8,218 nt of DNA from DASUGM01 sp036274055 (GTDB lineage: Bacteria > Acidobacteriota > Vicinamibacteria > Vicinamibacterales > SCN-69-37), in the NCBI GenBank assembly GCA_036274055.1, contig DASUGM010000193.1:1-8218 (forward strand). Reading direction: 5' to 3'. Under the pieces are notes generated by a model. The model was given only the letters and a program-made list of their open reading frames with translations. It searched no databases and was not told where the DNA came from. Of the stretch, positions 1-6,038 are shown in pieces (the stretch's first letter is position 1; the number at the start of each line of letters is the position of its first letter). The position numbers and the translations under genes were made by a program.

Positions 1-81
1 GGATTGTCCAATTGATCGATTGCCGAAATCATTCTTGATCGCAAGAGCATTGAAGAGCTCTCTGTACGCCGAGCTCTCCAA
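1..81. other. Intergenic DNA with a small inverted repeat
   Basis: No gene is supported here. The one visible structure is a 7-bp inverted repeat, AGAGCTC at 54-60 and GAGCTCT at 71-77, separated by 10 bases. It has no T-tract on either side, so it is not a convincing intrinsic terminator. The first 25 bases contain fragments (CAATTG, GATCGATTG) similar to the repeat tract that follows. Confidence 0.4.
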
Positions 82-236
82 TCCGTCAATCCGCCAATCG
101 GTCAATTCGTCAATCGGTCAATCGGTCAATCGCGAACCGTCAATTCGCCAATCATGGCAATCGGCAATGATTTCGGCAATCGATCAATTGGGCAATCCAA
201 TTCGGCAATGCCCTCGATTCGGCAATCCGGCAATTG
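82..236. repeat. Degenerate 8-bp 'YCAATCGG' repeat tract
   Basis: This non-coding stretch is built from many copies of a short unit close to TCAATCGG, CCAATCGG or GGCAATCC. Around 88-130 the units follow each other head to tail with a period of about 8 bp. From about 150 on they are looser and separated by a few extra bases. It begins just past the 3' end of the GMC gene, whose TGA stop lies at 237-239 on the minus strand. Open frames crossing it translate to low-complexity Ser/Asn/Arg/Gln-rich peptides, as expected of repeat DNA. I see no insertion-sequence ends and no CRISPR-like spacing. The role is unknown; it could be slippage-generated intergenic filler or a lineage-specific intergenic repeat family. 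Confidence 0.8.
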
Positions 237-1796
237 TCAGAGTCTGGGCACAAGCCGCGCCGAGATGTGTTCGGCGAGCGCGGCGATGGTCCGAGACGGA
301 TTTAGTCCCAGGGCTTCCGGGACAATCGCGCCGTCAGCGACGTAGAGTCCCGGATGTCCAAACACCTGGCCCTCGTGGTCGACGACGCCGGTCGCCGCGG
401 AGGTGCCGAGATTACAGCCGCCGAGGGGATGTGGCGTGATCAGGTCGCGGCTGACCGTCCATGTGAGCGGGGTCAGCGCCATGCCGCCAGTGAGCATCGC
501 CAGCTTGCGGTGCACCGCGGCGACGGCGTTGATCGTTTCCTCCGAGTTGGCGATCGGCCAGTCGAGGAAGAGCTTGCCGTTCTTGAGCGACATCCGGCCG
601 TCGGCGGCGTCGCGCGCCTGCGCAAACCACGGCATGACGCGGGTCAGAATGCTGATGTTGGTCAGGATCGGCAGCAGCGTCGCGGCGGCGTTGCGTTCTA
701 ACTCGCTCGCGTTCGGATCGGCGGCCATCTGCGCCAGACCGGTGGTCGCGAATCCGGGCAGGCCGCCGTCCTCGACGAAAATTTGCTTCCCCATGTACTC
801 GCCGTCGAGCAGGTCGATCGCCGCCGTGATCGTCGGGCCGAGCGTCGGCCGCACCTCGCGCAGCGGGTGGATCGCCGGCGTCAGGAAGTCGCCGTTGCTG
901 CTCCACCCTTCACCGAGCCGCTGGCTGACGTTCGGCAATCCGCCGATCCCCCGCGATCGCAGCAGCAGCTCGGTCGATCCAAGCGATCCGGCGGCGACGA
1001 TCACGCGTTTGGCGTTGAACATGCGGCCGTTGAACGCGCCGTGCCCAATCTCGTCGGTACGGACGTCGTAGCCGCCGGCGACGGCGCGGATGTCGCGGGC
1101 GATGTGCAGCGGCAGAATCGTCGCGCCGTTCTGCTTCGCGACTGCGAGGTAGTTGAGGTCGAGGGTGTTGCGGGCGCGCACCGGGCAACCGGCATCGCAT
1201 TCACCCAGATGCACGCAGGTGCCCTGGGCAACGCCATGGATGTTGGCGCGCGGCTGCGACGTCGCATGAGCGTGCGCGTTCGGCGTCGCGTAGCTCCATT
1301 GATCGTCGAAGCGCACCGCGAGCTCGAGCGATCGGAAGCGATGCTGCCAGCCGGCGTTGACCGCCGCTTCGTGGAGCAGCTTGGTGCGCTCCGGCCACTG
1401 GCCGTCGGGCACGCGCTTCACTTCCATCATCCGGCCGACTTCGGCGTAGTGCGGCGCCAGCACGTCGTAAGTGATCTCGGGCGGCCAGCCGGCAGCGAAC
1501 GTGTCCGGCTTGGCCTCGACGGAGATGTTCGCGTAGACGAGCGAGCCGCCGCCGACGCCGGCGCCGGCGATCACCGACATGTGCGGGAACTGGCGCAGAT
1601 CGAACCAGCCGTGGCGCGCCACCGGATCGTTGACGTCGAAGAACCACGGATCCGCCGGCGCGCGCGGAAAGTTGTGCGGCCCCCACTCCTGGCCGCGCTC
1701 GAGCACGAGCACCTTCGCGCCCGCCTGCGCCAGGCGGCACGCGGTGACCGCGCCGCCGAAACCCGATCCAATGATGATGACGTCTGCGTCGGCCAT
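237..1796 (-). CDS. GMC-family FAD oxidoreductase, cholesterol oxidase type
   Basis: A 519-residue flavoprotein of the glucose-methanol-choline oxidoreductase family, expected to oxidise an alcohol (possibly a 3-hydroxysteroid) with bound FAD. Visible features: the N-terminal dinucleotide-binding motif GSGFGG at residues 10-15, with the ribose-binding Glu at 33 (LERG); the FAD-contacting GAGVGGGSLVYAN at 78-90; a Cys cluster at 194, 200 and 204 followed by ARNTLDLNYL, as in ChoD-like enzymes; and the C-terminal signature HPLGGC at 456-461 and GLNPSRT at 497-503. By family knowledge His456 and Asn499 match the catalytic His/Asn of cholesterol oxidases. The length fits the family. No Tat or Sec signal is seen because the FAD motif starts at residue 6, so it is probably cytoplasmic unless exported with a partner. 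GGAGG lies 8 nt before the ATG, which supports this start. It follows the patatin gene by 18 nt, suggesting co-transcription. Family is certain; the steroid substrate is inferred. Confidence 0.95.
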   Translation of the reverse strand: MADADVIIIGSGFGGAVTACRLAQAGAKVLVLERGQEWGPHNFPRAPADPWFFDVNDPVARHGWFDLRQFPHMSVIAGAGVGGGSLVYANISVEAKPDTFAAGWPPEITYDVLAPHYAEVGRMMEVKRVPDGQWPERTKLLHEAAVNAGWQHRFRSLELAVRFDDQWSYATPNAHAHATSQPRANIHGVAQGTCVHLGECDAGCPVRARNTLDLNYLAVAKQNGATILPLHIARDIRAVAGGYDVRTDEIGHGAFNGRMFNAKRVIVAAGSLGSTELLLRSRGIGGLPNVSQRLGEGWSSNGDFLTPAIHPLREVRPTLGPTITAAIDLLDGEYMGKQIFVEDGGLPGFATTGLAQMAADPNASELERNAAATLLPILTNISILTRVMPWFAQARDAADGRMSLKNGKLFLDWPIANSEETINAVAAVHRKLAMLTGGMALTPLTWTVSRDLITPHPLGGCNLGTSAATGVVDHEGQVFGHPGLYVADGAIVPEALGLNPSRTIAALAEHISARLVPRL

Positions 1797-1804
1797 GTCG
1801 TCAG

Positions 1805-1809
1805 CCTCC
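1805..1809 (-). promoter_or_regulatory. Ribosome binding site of the GMC gene
   Basis: On the minus strand GGAGG stands 8 nt upstream of the ATG at 1796. It lies inside the 18-nt gap after the patatin stop codon (TAG at 1815-1817), consistent with independent re-initiation within a bicistronic message. Confidence 0.7.
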
Positions 1810-1814
1810 GGCGG

Positions 1815-3329
1815 CTAGATCGGCAGCAACGGGCCGTAGGCCTCGAGCAGCTTGCCGAGGAACAGCTCGCCGAATCGCATCATCGCCTGCAGCCGCGCCG
1901 GCATCGGCCCGCCTTCGACGCGGAACGTCGTCATCTGCGCGAGGAAGTCGAGCAGCTGGATGTGGATGATGCCGACGGCGCGCTGGTTGCCGAGGTTTTC
2001 CTGGCCGGCATCGAGATGCCCGGCGTGCAGCCGGGTGAACAGCGTCGTCGTGTCGTCCCAGATCTCCGGCTGCGAGCGATCGTTCATGATCATCTTGGTG
2101 CCGACGATCGTGAAGTCGGCGCCGTTCGCGTGCTTGACGAACAACCGGTAGCGCATCTCCTTCTGGCGAGGATCGGCGTTATTGACCAGGAGGTTGAAGA
2201 TGCCGCCGGTGACGGCGACCCGGCCGCCGAGCAGCGGCGAATCCGCGGTGCCGGTGACGGCGGCGGCGTGATTCGGATCGACCAGGAACGCGTTGACGTC
2301 CGCGGCCTTGATCGTCAGCACGACGTCGAGCTTGGTGTGGGCCGCACGTCCGGCTTCTTCGCCGCCGCGATAGTCGCCCGCGCCCGCGCCGATGAATCCA
2401 CGCATCGTCTCGGTGAACTGGAGGCTGGTCGTCGCGCCGGGCGCGGCCGGGGCCGGCGCCGGCGGCGCGTTCGGCAACGGGATGTTGTTGGCGCGGCAGA
2501 ACGCGCGGGCGGCTTCGACGCCCTGGTTGACGGCTTCGATCATCCGATCGCGCGAGAACGCGAAGATATAATGGATTGGCACTTCCGCCTGGATCAGCTT
2601 CAGCGCGATCTTGCGGCCGAACTCGCCGGGCTGGCCGGCGTCGATCGCCGCGTTGTTGCGTTCGAGCCGCCGCCAGATCGCGAAGAAGTTGGCGTCGGCG
2701 ACCGTCTCGATGATGTGGAAGTACTGCGAGACGAAGCCGGGCCGCCATTCGTCGCGCGTGCTGACCGTCCAGATCGCCCAGATCTCCTCGGCGCCGCGGC
2801 GAATCGCCTCTTCGACGTTGGCGTCGGAGAGATAGACGGCGTCGATATAGAGGTCGCCGTTGATCTTCACCGGCGGGAACCACATCGGCAGCGACACCGC
2901 GCTGACGAGCTTGTCCTCGTTCATCTCGGCGTTGGTGACGACCTCGAGCTGCTTCCTGGAAAAGTTGCAGAGGTTGAACGTGCCGAGCCGGTTGCCGGCG
3001 CGAATCTGATTCCAGTCGAGTCCCCACTTGCCGCGCAGGATGTTGACGCGGAAGTTGTCGTAGGTGAAGTACGACTGCTGGTGCGCGAACTCGCCGGGGC
3101 CGTCGAGGTTGAGATCGAGCGGCAGGAACGGATCGTAGTCGCGCCAGTGGTCGGCGATCGTCGTGCCGGTCATCCCCTGGCAGTACATCGCCAGGTTCAG
3201 ACAGCCGCCGCTGGCGCCGTCGGCGTGATCGAACGTCAGGCCGGCCTCATCGAGCCAGACCTGCAGGACGCCTGCTTGAAAACCGACTTTGAGTCCCCCG
3301 CCTGCCAGAATCAACGAACGCTTCGGCAT
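1815..3329 (-). CDS. Patatin-like phospholipase with extra C-terminal domain
   Basis: A 504-residue protein. Residues 5 to about 275 form a patatin-type acyl hydrolase, a Ser-Asp dyad enzyme cleaving acyl groups from lipids. The oxyanion-hole segment is GGGLKVGF at 10-17, the nucleophile elbow is GASGG at 38-42 (Ser40), and the probable catalytic Asp is 163 in YIDAVYLSDANVEEAI. The usual D-G-G/A there is D-A-V, which is unusual. A Pro/Ala-rich linker at about 284-300 leads to a second domain at about 302-500. Its key segments are FTETMRGF (305-312), LGGRVAVTGGIFNLLV (367-382) and IWDDTTTLFTRLHAGH (423-438). From memory this resembles a domain inside long cholesterol-oxidase-type GMC proteins, fitting the GMC gene 18 nt downstream. 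No signal peptide is visible. The start is an ATG with a weak GCGAGG about 4 nt before it. The patatin call is firm; substrate is unknown. Confidence 0.93.
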   Translation of the reverse strand: MPKRSLILAGGGLKVGFQAGVLQVWLDEAGLTFDHADGASGGCLNLAMYCQGMTGTTIADHWRDYDPFLPLDLNLDGPGEFAHQQSYFTYDNFRVNILRGKWGLDWNQIRAGNRLGTFNLCNFSRKQLEVVTNAEMNEDKLVSAVSLPMWFPPVKINGDLYIDAVYLSDANVEEAIRRGAEEIWAIWTVSTRDEWRPGFVSQYFHIIETVADANFFAIWRRLERNNAAIDAGQPGEFGRKIALKLIQAEVPIHYIFAFSRDRMIEAVNQGVEAARAFCRANNIPLPNAPPAPAPAAPGATTSLQFTETMRGFIGAGAGDYRGGEEAGRAAHTKLDVVLTIKAADVNAFLVDPNHAAAVTGTADSPLLGGRVAVTGGIFNLLVNNADPRQKEMRYRLFVKHANGADFTIVGTKMIMNDRSQPEIWDDTTTLFTRLHAGHLDAGQENLGNQRAVGIIHIQLLDFLAQMTTFRVEGGPMPARLQAMMRFGELFLGKLLEAYGPLLPI

Positions 3330-3383
3330 ACGACCTCGCTGGTCCGAGCCGCTCGCGGGGGAGCGCGCGGCGACCGCGGAGCC

Positions 3384-3389
3384 ACTATA
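3384..3389 (-). promoter_or_regulatory. Possible -10 element for the patatin-GMC operon
   Basis: Read on the minus strand this is TATAGT, a 5/6 match to the sigma-70 -10 hexamer. It sits in the 69-bp gap between the topoisomerase stop and the patatin start, about 55 nt before the patatin ATG. It stands out in GC-rich surroundings, but no good -35 hexamer is seen 16-18 bp upstream. The call rests on one hexamer. Confidence 0.3.
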
Positions 3390-3398
3390 CGACAGGTC

Positions 3399-4439
3399 TT
3401 ATGCCGCTTTGGCGATCTTCGCACGCCGTACCGACGCCAGCAGCGCCAGCACCGCCGATTCGTCGGCGGAAAGGCCCGCGATCCGCTTGCGCGGCGCGGT
3501 CATCGTCTTCAGCGTGACGCCCGAGGCGTAGGCGTCGAGCACGGCGGGATGGATGTAACAGGCGCGGCACACCGCCCGGGTGTTGCCGAGACGCTTGGCG
3601 ACCTGGTCGATGGCCTTGACCATCTCGCGCTTGGTCGCGGTTGGCGACGGCGCCGGCGCCAGATCGGCCAGCGCGCGCGCCGCGAACACGGTGCCCGCCC
3701 AGGTCCGGAAATCCTTGGCGGTGAAGTCGCGGTGCAGATACTCGTTGACGTCGGACGAGTCGACCGTCTTCACGTCGCCGTTGTCGTCGCGGTACTGAAA
3801 CAGCATCTGGCCAGGCAGGTCCTGGCAGCGTCGGACGCTGCGGGCGAGCAGCGGATCGTCGAGCTCGATGCGCTGCTGGACGCCGCTCTTGGCGCGAAAG
3901 GTGAAGACGACGCGGGCGCCGCGCACGTCGACGTGGCGGTTGCGCAGCGTGGTCAGACCGTAAGACTTGTTGGCGCGCGCGTACTCGTCGTTGCCGACGC
4001 GAATCAACGTGCGTTCGAGCAGCTGGACGACGGTGGCGAGCACGCGCTCGCGCGAGAGCGGCGGCGCGTGCATGTCGCGTTTGACGCAGCGGCGAATCGC
4101 CGGCAGCGCCGCGGCAAACTCGGGGAGGCGATCGAATTTCGTCGCATCGCGGATCTGACGGAATTTGTGGTGGTAGCGATACTGTTTGCGCCCGCGCCCG
4201 TCGCGCCCGGTCGCCTGCAGATGCGCGAGCGGATCGGCGGCGATCCAAACGCTGGTCCACGCTGGCGGCAGCACGAGCCCGCGGATGCGCGCCAGGGTCG
4301 CGCGATCGCGTACGCGCTTGCCGTTGGCGTCGGCGTAGCGAAAACGCGGCGCTGTTCCGGTGCGCGTGTAGCCCGGTTCGCGATCGGTTGCGTAGTGCAA
4401 ACCGGCTTCACGCGCGCTCTCCTGACCCGTCTGCTCCAT
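3399..4439 (-). CDS. DNA topoisomerase IB (poxvirus/bacterial type)
   Basis: A 346-residue type IB topoisomerase, which relaxes supercoils by nicking one strand through a 3'-phosphotyrosyl intermediate. N-terminal domain about 1-95 (ATDREPGYTR, LVLPPAWTSVWIA at 55-67, GRKQYRYHHKFR), then the catalytic domain. By comparison with vaccinia and Deinococcus enzymes the active-site residues are Arg147 (LIRVGN), Lys184 (FRAKSGVQ), Arg245 (AKDFRTWAGT), Asn286 (LGNTRAV) and Tyr295 (CYIHPAVL). Asn instead of the viral His is, as I recall, normal for bacterial members. All catalytic residues are present, so it should be active. The frame stays open to 4529, but the extra 30 residues are low-quality and begin inside a hairpin. 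I therefore choose the ATG at 4439, whose product starts as homologues do. The upstream SD is weak (GGTGG). Bacterial homologues often occur among stress or accessory genes; nothing here fixes the role. Confidence 0.96.
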   Translation of the reverse strand: MEQTGQESAREAGLHYATDREPGYTRTGTAPRFRYADANGKRVRDRATLARIRGLVLPPAWTSVWIAADPLAHLQATGRDGRGRKQYRYHHKFRQIRDATKFDRLPEFAAALPAIRRCVKRDMHAPPLSRERVLATVVQLLERTLIRVGNDEYARANKSYGLTTLRNRHVDVRGARVVFTFRAKSGVQQRIELDDPLLARSVRRCQDLPGQMLFQYRDDNGDVKTVDSSDVNEYLHRDFTAKDFRTWAGTVFAARALADLAPAPSPTATKREMVKAIDQVAKRLGNTRAVCRACYIHPAVLDAYASGVTLKTMTAPRKRIAGLSADESAVLALLASVRRAKIAKAA

Positions 4440-4500
4440 CGTGTCCACCGGACGCGGCCTTGGGTCAGAGTGTGCAGTTCTGTGCCACCCGAGACGCCAC

Positions 4501-4539
4501 GGCCCGTGTCCTGCACCACGCTGGTGCAAGACTCGGGCC
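4501..4539. other. 18-bp-stem hairpin with NtrC-like palindrome at its core
   Basis: Arms 4501-4518 and 4522-4539 are inverted copies (16 of 18 pairs) around a 3-nt loop. The outer part is GGCCCG/CGGGCC and the inner core is TGCACCA-CGC-TGGTGCA (4512-4528). In a minus-strand transcript the two imperfect positions become one A-A mismatch and one G-U wobble, so the RNA hairpin would be stronger in that direction, the direction of both flanking genes. There is no following U-run, so it is not a canonical intrinsic terminator. It lies 62-100 nt upstream of the topoisomerase start. It could be a leader hairpin, a 3' stabiliser of the upstream message, or a protein-binding operator. Confidence 0.75.
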
Positions 4540-4632
4540 GCGATCGGGCGCCTCGGTTCAGACTGGCCGGCGCTAGTGCGTGATGGACAGCGCCTGGACG
4601 GTTTTGAGGTGGTCCTACGAACTCCGGGTCGG

Positions 4633-5199
4633 TTACCCGCCGCTTTGCCAGCGTCGCACCGCGTCGAGCGGCCAGACGAGCATGAGGATGTTGAGCGCGA
4701 GGTTGTCCCGGATCATCCACAACACGAACAGCTCGAGGACGACCACGATCGCGACCGACGTCCATACCCGCAGCCGCGAGGCGAGCAGAAACCCTATCGC
4801 CATGAACAGGATGTCGCACGCCGAGTTGAGGACGCTGTCGCCGTAGTAGTCGAGCGCGATGGTCGCCTCACGGTAGCGGTTGATGATCAGCGGCGTGTTC
4901 TCGAGGATTTCCCAGCCGCCCTCGATCGCGGTCGCCGCGATCAACCGCGCGCCGACGCTCAGCCGGCGTCCGGCCACGAGGAACAGCAGTCCATAGAACG
5001 CAAAGCCGTGGATGACGTGCGACGGCGAATACCAGTCGGAGACGTGCTGCGAATTCTCCGAGCTGAACACGACGCCGTGCCAGAGTTTGACGTAGCCGCA
5101 CTTGCACATCGGCTCGCGTCCCATCAGCAGCAGGATCGTGACGACGACGGCGAGGACGGCGGCGGCGGCGAGGAGATGGCGGCGGGTGATCGCGGACAC
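4633..5199 (-). CDS. DUF2585 / UPF0314 family membrane protein
   Basis: A 188-residue integral membrane protein of unknown function. Predicted hydrophobic helices lie at about 9-26, 62-77, 82-97, 126-142 and 146-164, with possibly a short one at 167-177. Conserved-looking polar blocks match what I know of the UPF0314/DUF2585 family: GREPMCKCGYVKLWHG (27-42), SDWYSPSHVIHGF (54-66), EGGWEILENTP (93-103) and ALDYYGDSVLNS (115-126). Clusters of His, Glu, Asp, Trp and Cys near membrane faces could bind a metal or ligand; that is inference. The start codon is GTG (5197-5199), and the short basic N-terminus followed by a helix is typical of the family. No good SD precedes it. It is divergent from the gene at 5358, with the long inverted repeat between. 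The next gene downstream, topoisomerase IB, is 193 nt away. No function is known to me. Confidence 0.88.
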   Translation of the reverse strand: MSAITRRHLLAAAAVLAVVVTILLLMGREPMCKCGYVKLWHGVVFSSENSQHVSDWYSPSHVIHGFAFYGLLFLVAGRRLSVGARLIAATAIEGGWEILENTPLIINRYREATIALDYYGDSVLNSACDILFMAIGFLLASRLRVWTSVAIVVVLELFVLWMIRDNLALNILMLVWPLDAVRRWQSGG

Positions 5200-5228
5200 G
5201 CGGGCAAGAGTCTAACCGACGCTTGTCA

Positions 5229-5349
5229 AAGAGCGCTCGGAAGGATCTCTGGAGGAGTTGTAGGAGCATGAAGGACCGACTGGGTTTTCAAGAAACCTGG
5301 TCTCCTTCACGCTCCTCAACCTCCTCAAGAGATCCTTCCGAGCGCTCTT
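5229..5349. repeat. Long imperfect inverted repeat between divergent genes
   Basis: Arms 5229-5275 and 5303-5349 are inverted copies matching at 42 of 47 positions. The outer 22 bp (5229-5250 with 5328-5349) are perfect. The central 27 nt contain a further small stem, GGGTTT (5282-5287) with AAACCT (5293-5298), around TCAAG, so the whole unit can fold as one long hairpin. The left arm on the plus strand is rich in GGAGGAG/TAGGAGC and the right arm is its pyrimidine mirror. It occupies most of the 158-bp divergent gap and ends 8 nt before the ATG at 5358. It codes for nothing convincing, so a non-autonomous mobile repeat (MITE- or REP-like) or a bidirectional regulatory or terminating hairpin are the options. 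No target-site duplication is obvious. Confidence 0.85.
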
Positions 5350-5357
5350 GAACTACG

Positions 5358-6038
5358 ATGTCCGCCGTGGCCGACCTGTCGGTGCCGTTGCTCTCGACGT
5401 GGCGTCAAGGGGCGATGCTCGCCCAGAAGGTGCAGCACGCGGTGCCGTCGGTCGCGCTGCTCGGGCACGGCGTCGTGCGTCTCTCGCATGAGGCAACGCC
5501 CTGGTCGCTGGTGCTCGGCGCGTCCGAGATCACGGTCGGAGCGCTGGTCATCATCAGCTTCGGGCGCGCGATTCGGGCGATCCGCGCGAAGACCGGCGCG
5601 GCGGACCACACGCATCACGGCTCGGTCGACTGGCTGGACATCTTCATCGGCGCGATGCTCGCGGTCGAAGTGTGGGCACACTGGCACGAGACCGGGCGCA
5701 TCCAGCGGCCGAGCGCGCTCCTCGTGCTGCTGACGATCGGCCTCGGCCTCGGTCACGGATGGTTGGCCGCCCGGCAGCAACGGCGGCGGATGTTACGCGT
5801 CTCCGACGCCGGGCTCTCGATCGGCCGCGGCAAATTCGTGCCGGCCTTCAAGGCGAGCTGGAACGAATTACGCGCCGTCGAGATCGGGCCGCAGACGGCG
5901 CGGGTCGTGAAGAAGGACGGCAGCGCGAAAAAGATCAATCTTGCGGACCTGAAGAACGCGGACGCGGTGCGCGCGGCGCTCGAGGCGGCGCGGAATCGTG
6001 TGCCGCCGGTCGTCGCCGTGCCGGCGGTCTCCGGCTAA
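5358..6038 (+). CDS. Membrane protein with C-terminal PH-like region, function unknown
   Basis: A 226-residue protein with three clear hydrophobic helices at about 49-69, 91-108 and 119-136, plus a weaker one at 29-40. A basic RRR stretch (142-144) and a soluble tail follow. The tail (146-212: LRVSDAGLSIGRGKFVPAF, SWNELRAVEI, VVKKDGSAKKINLADLKNADAVRAAL) has the alternating strand pattern and ending helix of small bacterial PH-like domains attached to membrane proteins; that fold call is inference. A His-rich loop HTHHGS (84-89) lies between helices. The ATG at 5358 is the first possible start, since an in-frame TGA stands at 5349-5351. There is no Shine-Dalgarno, and the preceding bases are the arm of the long inverted repeat. 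Its TAA overlaps the TAG of the converging gene by a few bases. I do not recognise a named family. Confidence 0.8.
   Translation: MSAVADLSVPLLSTWRQGAMLAQKVQHAVPSVALLGHGVVRLSHEATPWSLVLGASEITVGALVIISFGRAIRAIRAKTGAADHTHHGSVDWLDIFIGAMLAVEVWAHWHETGRIQRPSALLVLLTIGLGLGHGWLAARQQRRRMLRVSDAGLSIGRGKFVPAFKASWNELRAVEIGPQTARVVKKDGSAKKINLADLKNADAVRAALEAARNRVPPVVAVPAVSG

Noticed and set aside
82..236. CRISPR-like array
   Set aside because: Units are about 8 bp with no spacers of even length, so this is a simple degenerate repeat.
3570..3590. Missing catalytic His in topoisomerase IB (Asn286 instead)
   Set aside because: Asn at this position is, as I recall, normal in bacterial type IB enzymes such as that of Deinococcus, so it is not a defect.
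4473..4487. Sigma-54 promoter for topoisomerase IB
   Set aside because: The TGGCAC element is good, but the GG-GC spacing is 9 rather than 10 and the second element is CTGC, so I do not annotate it as a promoter.
4440..4529. N-terminal 30-residue extension of topoisomerase IB
   Set aside because: It starts inside the hairpin, has no SD, and adds residues absent from the usual start of the family; the ATG at 4439 fits better.
783..4583. A 3.8-kb open frame on the plus strand, antisense to GMC, patatin and topoisomerase IB
   Set aside because: It is the antisense shadow of three well-supported genes in high-GC DNA. The product is a monotonous Arg/Asp/Val/Ala/Glu-rich string without domains and it crosses intergenic gaps.
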